A DNA stretch of 5,862 bases from NCBI GenBank assembly GCA_947313765.1, contig CAMZNQ010000369.1:1-5862 (forward strand), given 5' to 3'. The position numbers and the translations under genes were made by a program. Of this stretch, positions 1 through 4,726 are shown one piece after another; position 1 is the stretch's first letter, and every line of letters starts with the position of its first letter. The notes beneath the pieces were generated by a model that saw only the letters and a program-made list of their open reading frames with translations, had not been told where the DNA came from and searched no databases. The DNA comes from an uncultured Sulfurovum sp. GTDB taxonomy: Bacteria; Campylobacterota; Campylobacteria; Campylobacterales; Sulfurovaceae.

Positions 1-386
1 ATTATCTCCTCTTGGCACAATCTATTTTTTCTTTGGGCAACACGCTTATGGTGTTTTAACTCAATAGCATCTTCTATGAATTTCTGTTGGATTTTTATCC
101 ACTCACTACCTGTTACAACTGCTAAAGTTTGACCCTTTTTAATGTTGTCATATTGGGCAACTTTCAATGAGTTAAGTTGAGATGCAAATGGTAGTGTTAC
201 ACTATGTAGAAGTTGTGGTGGAGTTACAACCTCCCCCATAAACGAACCAAGAGGAACTATCTCTATACTTTTTGCCTTTTTGGTGGTTATCTTCCAATCA
301 TTAATCTGCTCTTTAGTCAACTCTAATCTCTCTGCATTTAAAGATAGTATCATGATACTAACTAATATAGATACTCTTTTTACCAT
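1..386 (-). CDS. RND efflux periplasmic adaptor (membrane fusion protein), N-terminal part
   Basis: Partial gene running off the left edge; 128 codons are visible. Adaptors of this family bridge an inner-membrane RND pump and a TolC-type outer-membrane channel in the periplasm. The protein opens with a signal peptide (basic MVKR, hydrophobic core, cleavage likely after Ala18 in LSLNA). Residues around 60-95 form a lipoyl/barrel-sandwich half motif, with the stretch VAQYDNIKKGQTLAVVTGSE typical of HlyD/CusB-type adaptors. A charged, helical segment follows, which should be the start of the alpha-hairpin. The ATG overlaps the stop of the TolC-like gene as TAATG, with a GGAG at 395-398 eight bases upstream, so translation is probably coupled. 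The tight link to a TolC-like gene and small metal-type accessory proteins favours a CusB/CzcB-like role, but the metal cannot be told from this fragment. The pump gene should lie beyond base 1. Confidence 0.85.
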   Translation of the reverse strand, partial: MVKRVSILVSIMILSLNAERLELTKEQINDWKITTKKAKSIEIVPLGSFMGEVVTPPQLLHSVTLPFASQLNSLKVAQYDNIKKGQTLAVVTGSEWIKIQQKFIEDAIELKHHKRVAQRKNRLCQEEI

Positions 387-1561
387 TATCTCTTCTCCAT
401 AATATTATATAGGGTAAATAGTGTCTGATAGTACCCTCTTTTACTCTCTAATAACTTCTCTTCATATCTCATAATATGTTGCCTTGCTAAGAGATACTCA
501 ACAGCAGAACTCTCTCCATAACTATAGCTCTTCTTCTCTAGTGGTAGAAGAGTATCTCTATATTGTTGTAGGTTTTGTTCTAGTTGAGTTATGTTTTGAT
601 ATGCTCTTTGAAGCTTTAACTTTAATTTTTTTATCTCCAATCTACTCTTAATCAAATACGCCTCTCTTTGAGCCTCAATTGCTGATGTTTGGTGCATAAG
701 TGATGCTCTCTCATACTCATACTTTTTACTAGATACATTTAGTGGAACAGATAGACCTATGCTATATAAATCTCTATCTACCTCTTTTAAGTAACTTGTT
801 GAGACTTCAATAGTATCAAACTCTCTACTATATCTTTTTAGTTTAACCTTTTGACTCTCTATCCTCTTCTCGTAGCTATTTTGAGTTAGGGTAAACTCTT
901 CACTCTCTTCAACAAGACCATTTATAGCTATAGTATCTCCACAACTTAAACTATCTTCTCTGCTAAAATTAGCAAATTCTAAAATGGTATAAAGTTCATC
1001 TTGAACTCTTTTTGAGAACTCACTTAGAGTAGTGTTTAATCCCTTTTTCTCTAACTCAATCTGAAGTAACTCTCTTTTACTTATCTCTCCTAGCTCATAG
1101 GCTCTTCTCTTCTTCTCATATAGCTCATTAAACTCACTATAATTACTATTGAAATAGTCCAAATACTCTCTATCTAGGCAATATTGATGATATATGCTTT
1201 TAATCTTATTTCTTAAAGAAATAAGAGTTTTTTTCTGCTCAATCTTAGATGATTCGCTTATTAATTGGCTACTCTGCTCCTCTAATTTTTGAACATCTCC
1301 GAGTTTAAGCTCCTTACTAAATCCAACCTCATACTCAAAGCCAGATAGTAATTTTGAACCACCATGAGATAGTGTAGAGTCAAAAGATAGGGGAGATGTT
1401 CTACTATCGGCTACCCCTTTTATCTTATCTGATAGATAGCTCTCTTCTATTGCTCTATTTAAAATATCTTTTTGAGTATTACTCTCTAAAATAGTCTCTA
1501 AATCAATAGTTGTTGCCCAAGATATGTGGGATATTATGATTAAAAGTAGTAACCCTCTCAT
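386..1561 (-). CDS. TolC-family outer-membrane efflux protein (CusC/CzcC-like)
   Basis: 391 residues, slightly short for a family usually of about 400-490. TolC-type proteins trimerise into an outer-membrane barrel with a long periplasmic helical tunnel and form the exit duct of tripartite pumps. The N-terminus is a signal peptide (MRGLLLLIIISHISWA, cleavage near residue 16), and no lipobox cysteine is seen. The body shows two OEP-like repeats: long Lys/Glu-rich coiled-coil helices at about 75-190 and 275-390, each preceded by a short beta-prone segment. The second beta-prone segment (around FDTIEVSTSYLKEVDRDLYS) includes the GLSVPLN stretch typical of the family. The C-terminus (SAVEYLLARQHIMRYEEKLL) is the usual family ending. 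The ATG overlaps the TGA of the upstream 105-residue gene as ATGA, with AGGAG (1569-1573, complement) seven bases ahead. The family call is secure. The substrate is inferred from context only. Confidence 0.9.
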   Translation of the reverse strand: MRGLLLLIIISHISWATTIDLETILESNTQKDILNRAIEESYLSDKIKGVADSRTSPLSFDSTLSHGGSKLLSGFEYEVGFSKELKLGDVQKLEEQSSQLISESSKIEQKKTLISLRNKIKSIYHQYCLDREYLDYFNSNYSEFNELYEKKRRAYELGEISKRELLQIELEKKGLNTTLSEFSKRVQDELYTILEFANFSREDSLSCGDTIAINGLVEESEEFTLTQNSYEKRIESQKVKLKRYSREFDTIEVSTSYLKEVDRDLYSIGLSVPLNVSSKKYEYERASLMHQTSAIEAQREAYLIKSRLEIKKLKLKLQRAYQNITQLEQNLQQYRDTLLPLEKKSYSYGESSAVEYLLARQHIMRYEEKLLESKRGYYQTLFTLYNIMEKR

Positions 1562-1875
1562 CTAACTACTCCTACAATAGAACCATCTAATGCATCTACT
1601 TTAACTGAACAATTTTTTGAATGTAAATCGTAAAAGAGCCTTTGATTTCTCATCTTCAATTTACCATATAGATTTTTACTTTTACAAATAGACCTACCAA
1701 TTGCATAGGCTCTTTTTCTATCTATCTTAGATACTCTCTTCATGGCTCTTTGTTGTTTTAATTTGCCTGAAAAGCTATGGTTGTAGCCTCTTAATTTAGA
1801 AGCCTCCTCTATGGTTAACTCTCTTGCATTTGCAACTATGGCAATAGCAATCCATAAAATAACTATCTTTTTCAT
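1558..1875 (-). CDS. Small basic exported protein with PepSY-like C-terminus
   Basis: 105 residues with a clear Sec signal peptide (MKKIVILWIAIAIVANA, cleavage likely after Ala17), so it should be periplasmic. The mature part is very rich in Lys/Arg between residues 38 and 80. It contains two cysteines (Cys64 and Cys89) that could form a disulphide. The ending YDLHSKNCSVKVDALDGSIVGVV resembles the beta-strand, Asp-Gly turn, beta-strand pattern of PepSY-like domains, which are often small periplasmic proteins linked to metal or redox systems. I make that link by pattern only. It is the second gene of the efflux operon and overlaps the TolC-like gene by four bases. The ATG is preceded by AAGGA (1883-1887, complement) at seven bases. 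That ribosome site lies inside an 8-bp inverted repeat whose other arm abuts the stop of the preceding gene. Function unknown; an accessory metal-binding or folding role for the pump is a guess. Confidence 0.75.
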   Translation of the reverse strand: MKKIVILWIAIAIVANARELTIEEASKLRGYNHSFSGKLKQQRAMKRVSKIDRKRAYAIGRSICKSKNLYGKLKMRNQRLFYDLHSKNCSVKVDALDGSIVGVVR

Positions 1876-1881
1876 GGGTAT

Positions 1882-1920
1882 ATCCTTATATTTTTTTGAT
1901 TGTAATAATGAAATAAGGAT
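1882..1920 (-). promoter_or_regulatory. Inverted repeat covering the ribosome site of the 105-residue gene
   Basis: ATCCTTAT at 1882-1889 and its exact reverse complement ATAAGGAT at 1913-1920 are separated by 23 bases. In the leftward transcript the second arm carries the AAGGA ribosome site of the 105-residue gene. The first arm starts on the last base of the stop codon of the 106-residue gene. If the stem forms, it hides the ribosome site, and a ribosome terminating at the upstream stop would open it. The stem has only two G-C pairs and a long loop, so it is weak, and its effect is an inference. Confidence 0.4.
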
Positions 1921-2240
1921 TAGATTCTAGGAGGCTTAAAGTTGTTCTTGGGGATATATTTACAATAGAGATATTCTATTGAGTAGTTAAGAGATTTTTT
2001 AAACTTAAATAGTTCAAAATTAAAACTCTTTGGAAATAGTGCATGGAAATGAAATATCATATGAAAATCACAAAATTGGTGGGATTGGTGTTCCTCTAAT
2101 GCCATGTGAGATTTTTTTGATACTTTACAAGATAAGGTTGTTTTAAAAACCTTATCTATTTGATTAGATAGAAAAAAATCATGAGATATAGTAAATAACA
2201 TTGAAGCAAATATTACAATAAATATAATTTTAGATTTCAA
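1920..2240 (-). CDS. Small Cys/His-rich exported or membrane-anchored protein, first gene of efflux operon
   Basis: 106 residues, read from a TTG start supported by a strong ribosome site (AGGGGGAT, complement of 2249-2256) eight bases upstream. The next in-frame Met (residue 14) lies inside the hydrophobic stretch and would destroy it. Residues 5-18 form a single hydrophobic segment, either an uncleaved anchor or a signal peptide. Beyond it are two cysteines (38, 57) and seven histidines (20, 45, 51, 54, 60, 64, 66), with the cluster HQSHQFCDFHMIFHFHALFP at 51-70. This density suggests binding of a soft or borderline metal such as Cu, Zn, Co or Cd. Small proteins of this type occur ahead of metal-efflux operons in Campylobacterota as far as I recall, but I know of no assigned function. 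The tail is Lys/Phe/Tyr-rich. It might be a sensor, a metal buffer or a regulator of operon translation. Confidence 0.7.
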   Translation of the reverse strand: MKSKIIFIVIFASMLFTISHDFFLSNQIDKVFKTTLSCKVSKKSHMALEEHQSHQFCDFHMIFHFHALFPKSFNFELFKFKKSLNYSIEYLYCKYIPKNNFKPPRI

Positions 2241-2252
2241 CTTAATATATCC

Positions 2253-2293
2253 CCCTATTAAAATATATTATCATAAGATTACTTAAAATAGGG
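2253..2293. promoter_or_regulatory. Inverted repeat flanking the leftward promoter, possible operator
   Basis: CCCTATT at 2253-2259 and AATAGGG at 2287-2293 are exact reverse complements. Similar bases continue outward on both sides (CC on the left, AGG on the right). The two arms are centred about 34 bases apart, roughly three helical turns. Between them lies the likely -10 box of the efflux operon. The right arm is upstream of the expected transcription start, so this is more likely a DNA-binding site for a regulator than an RNA hairpin. No regulator gene is in the window. Confidence 0.35.
2267..2275 (-). promoter_or_regulatory. Likely -10 region of the efflux operon promoter
   Basis: The complement reads TATGATAAT, giving GATAAT or TATGAT as a -10 hexamer. 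Transcription would start near 2260, about 20 bases ahead of the TTG start at 2240. No clear -35 box is seen, which is common in Campylobacterota promoters. The element sits inside the CCCTATT/AATAGGG inverted repeat. Confidence 0.4.
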
Positions 2294-2339
2294 AGGTATC
2301 TTAATTTCCAATTTGTCTAATAGGTTTTTCATCTATTTT

Positions 2340-2594
2340 TCAGACTCTTTCTACATCACATTTTAATCTAAAGAGAGTTTTAAACTCTTTCTCTACTTTA
2401 ATTGGCCTCTCTCTCAATGGTATTTTTGTGGCATCGGTGGCGTTATAAAAAAAGAGTTCATTACTTAGATACTTGGCTATAAAGGCTCGTGCTAACTCCT
2501 CTTTTAATGCTGGAAAAAGTGATATTTCAAGATTTAGAATTTTATTCCACATTTTAGATAAGTTTGTTGATAGTTTTGGTACAATCTTCAGCAT
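2340..2594 (-). CDS. Doubtful small hypothetical ORF (84 codons)
   Basis: This is the only reasonable coding candidate in the divergent gap. It encodes 84 residues with no signal peptide, no membrane segment and a largely helical, charged composition (for example FPALKEELARAFIAKYLSNE). Codon choice (AAA GAG TTT AAA, CTC TTT) resembles the neighbouring minus-strand genes. The ATG has only a weak GAG-type ribosome site about seven bases upstream. After the TGA at 2342-2340 the frame stays open for 12 more codons (KIDEKPIRQIGN) to a TAA at 2303-2301, which might mean a decayed or mis-stopped gene. I do not recognise a family. A loose resemblance in size and helical character to DUF721-type proteins is not good enough to name it. 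A plus-strand ORF over the same bases is less convincing. Confidence 0.35.
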   Translation of the reverse strand: MLKIVPKLSTNLSKMWNKILNLEISLFPALKEELARAFIAKYLSNELFFYNATDATKIPLRERPIKVEKEFKTLFRLKCDVERV

Positions 2595-2733
2595 AAAAGC
2601 TCTTTTCTTTTTTATAAATTTATTTGTTTTTTTGGTAGAAAATTATAACATTTATAAGGCTTTAAAGGCTTTTTTAACTCTACTTTAGCTTAATTTATGG
2701 GTTATTTTTTGTAATCTGCAAGTGGCTTACTTT

Positions 2734-2739
2734 TATAAT
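2734..2739 (+). promoter_or_regulatory. -10 box of the TlpA/DUF4266/DUF3570 operon
   Basis: A perfect TATAAT lies 22 bases before the ATG at 2762, in a T-rich stretch (CTTACTTTTATAATA). A weak TTGTAA at 2709-2714 would be a -35 with a long 19-base spacer, so the -10 probably dominates. AAGGA at 2751-2755 is the ribosome site, six bases ahead of the ATG. Confidence 0.55.
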
Positions 2740-2761
2740 ATTTAAATACAAAGGAAAAATT

Positions 2762-3205
2762 ATGTTAAAAACAGTAATTTATGGACTACTATTTTCAAGT
2801 GTGGCATTAATGGCACTAGAGAGTGGAGATAGTGTTCCTCAAAATATTCAAGACAGATTAAAATTAGAATCAGATAAAGTTTATGTTATAGATTTTTTTG
2901 CTTCATGGTGTAAGTCGTGCAAAAAAGAGTTACCTCTTATTACAAATATATATAATGATAAGGTAGCTAAGGTTATTGGGGTTAATGTTGATAAAAATAG
3001 AGAAGATGGAGAGAAGTTTGTTAAAGATTTAGGACTCTTATTTCCTATTGTATATGATAGTGATAAAAGTTTAGTAGAGACATTTGACCCAATGGGCTTT
3101 CCTGCAGTCTACTATGTCAAAAATGGTAAAGTTTTAAATGTTATCTTTGGTGCTGTTAAAGAGATAGATGAGAGAATAAGAGAAGATATAAAGAGTATTA
3201 AATGA
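2762..3205 (+). CDS. TlpA/ResA-like periplasmic thioredoxin
   Basis: 147 residues, the normal size for an exported TlpA-type thioredoxin, which reduces or exchanges disulphides of envelope proteins. A signal peptide covers residues 1-18 (hydrophobic GLLFSSVALMA), so the protein acts outside the cytoplasm. The thioredoxin fold is plain: strand VYVIDFFASW, then the redox motif Cys50-Lys-Ser-Cys53 (WCKSCKKE), a strand KVIGVNVD with the following helix, the peroxiredoxin-like LFPIVYD segment, and the cis-proline at Pro114 in GFPAVYYV. All key residues are present, so the enzyme should be active. It opens a three-gene operon and its TGA overlaps the next ATG (ATGA). Its likely client is therefore the neighbouring DUF4266 lipoprotein, which ends in Cys-Gly-Cys. 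The fold is certain; the client is inferred from gene order. Confidence 0.92.
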   Translation: MLKTVIYGLLFSSVALMALESGDSVPQNIQDRLKLESDKVYVIDFFASWCKSCKKELPLITNIYNDKVAKVIGVNVDKNREDGEKFVKDLGLLFPIVYDSDKSLVETFDPMGFPAVYYVKNGKVLNVIFGAVKEIDERIREDIKSIK

Positions 3206-3423
3206 GGCAGATTTTCACTATGGGGTTAGCATTTTTTCTATTTGTTGGCTGTTCAATGGTTAAAGATGTAAAGCCTTGGCAGAAAGAGACTCTAGCTAAA
3301 CCAATAATGCAATTTGGTGGCTTACATCCTGAAGTGACAAAGTTTGAATCTCATGTATACTTCTCAAAAGAGGCATCAAAAGGTGGCTCTGGTGTTAGTG
3401 GAGGAGGTTGTGGATGCAACTAA
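3202..3423 (+). CDS. DUF4266 lipoprotein ending in GGGCGCN
   Basis: 73 residues, matching the small DUF4266 family from memory. A short signal peptide runs to a lipobox-like FVGC with Cys17 as the lipidation site. The family signature follows: the VKPWQKETLAKPIM segment at about 23-36, HVYFSKEAS at about 51-59, then a flexible Gly/Ser run and the C-terminal GGGCGCN with Cys70 and Cys72. The invariant-looking Cys-Gly-Cys tail could bind a metal, form or shuttle a disulphide, or be a site of modification; none of these is shown here. The start overlaps the thioredoxin stop by four bases, and its own 3' end supplies the ribosome site for the DUF3570 gene. In many proteobacteria, as I recall, this family sits with DUF3570, a TlpA-type thioredoxin and often an ApbE flavin transferase. 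No ApbE gene is in this window. Confidence 0.9.
   Translation: MRQIFTMGLAFFLFVGCSMVKDVKPWQKETLAKPIMQFGGLHPEVTKFESHVYFSKEASKGGSGVSGGGCGCN
3402..3407 (+). promoter_or_regulatory. Ribosome site AGGAGG of the DUF3570 gene, inside DUF4266 coding sequence
   Basis: AGGAGG is formed by the glycine codons (GGA GGA GGT, 3400-3408) of the GGGCGCN tail of the upstream gene. It lies six bases before the ATG at 3414, an ideal distance. It leaves no spacer for the TTG at 3408, so it fixes the start at 3414. Confidence 0.8.
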
Positions 3424-4616
3424 AAAAATTTAATTCAATCTCAAAGATAACAGCTATCGCTATTGTTACATCAAATGGACTATATGCAGAAAATTATGTA
3501 TCTGTGGAGTATTTGCAATATGATGAAAATAGTAATCGTGTTTCAGTATCTGCACCTTCATTAACGGCTAGTTATGATATTGGTACAGATTATAATGTTA
3601 AAGTTGACTTTGTACATGATGCAGTAAGTGGTGCAACACCTACATGGAAATCAGATACAGGTTCAGGTGCAAGTGGAAAAAGTAGCAACAGTGGAGATTA
3701 CATCTATGAAAATCAAAGCTTCAATGAAGCAAGAAATGCTGGTTCAGTTATGCTTACTAAAAGGTTTGAAAACAGAGATGAACTATACGCTGGATTTGAC
3801 TACTCAAGAGAGAGTGATTTTGACTCAAAATCTATTTCAGCAGAGTATATGCACTATACAGATAAATCACATAATCAATCTCTAAATATTGGTATCTCAT
3901 ACTCTTTTAATGAGATTCTATCTAATAAAAATGGTAAAAATATAGAGGAGAATGATGATAAACTAAGATATAAAGATGATGACGATGATGAACGTGAATT
4001 TGATAGTGCTTCAGGTGCATCACAAAAAGAGGAGTCTCAATCACTAAACATTCAAGCAGGAGTTACTCAAATTCTAAATGACCATTCAGTTCTAAAAGTA
4101 GAAGCCTTTACAACTTTAGATGATGGATATTTAACAAACCCACACTCAAATATTGTACGAAACTACAATAGTAGAAATCAAGAACTAGTAACAGAAAATC
4201 GACCAGATAAACGAACAGCTTATGGTATTAATCTAAAATATATTACAATGGTTGGAGATAGTGTTAGCCTTAAGACAAACTATCGTTTATATACTGATGA
4301 TTGGGATATAAATTCACATACGGTTGATGGAGATTTATATTATGCTTTAAATAAAAAGATAACATTAGGTGCAGGGGTAAGATATTACACCCAAAGTGAA
4401 GCTAAATTTTACAATAAAAAGAGAGATTTTTTTACTAATGAAAAATATGCTTCAAGTGATGAACGCCTAAGTGCCTTTGATGCTTTAACTTATAAAGCCA
4501 ACATTGACTTTAAACAGAGTGATAAGATTAGTTACAATCTAGGTGGAGAGTTCTATTCTCAATCTACAGGATTAGATGCAACCATCTTTACGGGAGGAGT
4601 TAAGTATAAATTTTAA
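3414..4616 (+). CDS. DUF3570 outer-membrane beta-barrel protein
   Basis: 400 residues from the ATG at 3414, the usual length of DUF3570 proteins. An in-frame TTG at 3408 would add two residues but has no ribosome-site spacing. The signal peptide ends near residue 24 (SNGLYA). The rest is built of alternating amphipathic strands and polar loops: VSVEYLQYDENSNRV, then SLTASYDIGTDYNVKVDFVH, then DAVSGATP, which I recognise as the family pattern. Further strands such as YAGFDYSRE, NIGISYSF and ITLGAGVRYYTQ lead to the C-terminal GGVKYKF with the terminal Phe expected of a BAM-inserted barrel. A Gly/Ser-rich loop lies at about 82-95 and an acidic loop at 186-195 (KDDDDDERE), probably facing outward. 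It overlaps the DUF4266 gene by ten bases and should be made coupled to it. Its role (porin, receptor or export partner for the lipoprotein) is unknown. Confidence 0.88.
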   Translation: MQLKKFNSISKITAIAIVTSNGLYAENYVSVEYLQYDENSNRVSVSAPSLTASYDIGTDYNVKVDFVHDAVSGATPTWKSDTGSGASGKSSNSGDYIYENQSFNEARNAGSVMLTKRFENRDELYAGFDYSRESDFDSKSISAEYMHYTDKSHNQSLNIGISYSFNEILSNKNGKNIEENDDKLRYKDDDDDEREFDSASGASQKEESQSLNIQAGVTQILNDHSVLKVEAFTTLDDGYLTNPHSNIVRNYNSRNQELVTENRPDKRTAYGINLKYITMVGDSVSLKTNYRLYTDDWDINSHTVDGDLYYALNKKITLGAGVRYYTQSEAKFYNKKRDFFTNEKYASSDERLSAFDALTYKANIDFKQSDKISYNLGGEFYSQSTGLDATIFTGGVKYKF

Positions 4617-4694
4617 ATAAGTTAAAAAAGAGTATAGTAGAAAGAGTTTTTCGTAAATGATAAAGTTTTATTTTGCTATACTCAACAACTTATT
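4616..4694. repeat. Two-tier imperfect inverted repeat between the DUF3570 and ATPase genes
   Basis: The outer arms AATAAGTT (4616-4623) and AACTTATT (4687-4694) are exact complements. The inner arms GAGTATAG (4630-4637) and CTATACTC (4676-4683) are also exact complements, with short unpaired stretches between the two tiers (A-run 4624-4629; AAC 4684-4686) and a 38-base centre. No T-run follows the right arm, so this is not a classic intrinsic terminator. The inner right arm contains the -10 box of the next gene. It could be an operator, a weak terminator or a junction scar. Confidence 0.5.
4674..4682 (+). promoter_or_regulatory. Extended -10 promoter of the ATPase gene
   Basis: TGCTATACT (TG-n-TATACT) follows a T-rich stretch (GTTTTATTTTG), matching the Campylobacterota vegetative promoter style of T-run, TG and -10 box. 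Transcription would start near 4689, leaving a leader of about 38 bases with TAAGG at 4716-4720 six bases before the ATG at 4727. The box overlaps the inner right arm of the inverted repeat. Confidence 0.55.
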
Positions 4695-4726
4695 AGTGAT
4701 GTAAAATAATAGTCTTAAGGTTATAT

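Larger units (their letters stand above)
2241..2761. other. Divergent intergenic region between the efflux and thioredoxin operons
   Basis: About 520 bases separate the two divergent operons. The left end holds the ribosome site, -10 box and inverted repeat of the leftward operon. The middle holds only the doubtful 84-codon minus-strand ORF. The right end is T-rich, with a short tandem repeat of AAGGCTTT (2656-2663 and 2665-2672), and then the promoter of the rightward operon. No RNA gene or terminator-like hairpin is evident. Confidence 0.6.

Noticed and set aside
2656..2672. AAGGCTTT direct repeat as a CRISPR or phage attachment trace
   Set aside because: Only two 8-base copies nine bases apart in AT-rich DNA; too short and too few, with no other sign of such elements.
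2473..2688. Plus-strand ORF of 71 codons in the divergent gap
   Set aside because: It is Phe-rich mainly because it reads T-runs, has no convincing ribosome site, and covers the opposite strand of a more gene-like ORF.
2722..2739. Sigma-54 type promoter (TGGC ahead of the thioredoxin operon)
   Set aside because: The needed GC at the -12 position is missing; the perfect TATAAT explains the promoter better.
3408..3410. TTG start for the DUF3570 protein
   Set aside because: It touches the AGGAGG with no spacer, whereas the ATG six bases further on has ideal spacing.
3628..3885. Plus-strand ORF of 85 codons inside the DUF3570 gene
   Set aside because: It lies wholly within a recognised gene in another frame, with no ribosome site and a low-complexity Gln/Val start.
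4630..4683. Intrinsic terminator after the DUF3570 gene
   Set aside because: The stem has a 38-base centre and is not followed by a T-run; the right arm instead carries a -10 box.
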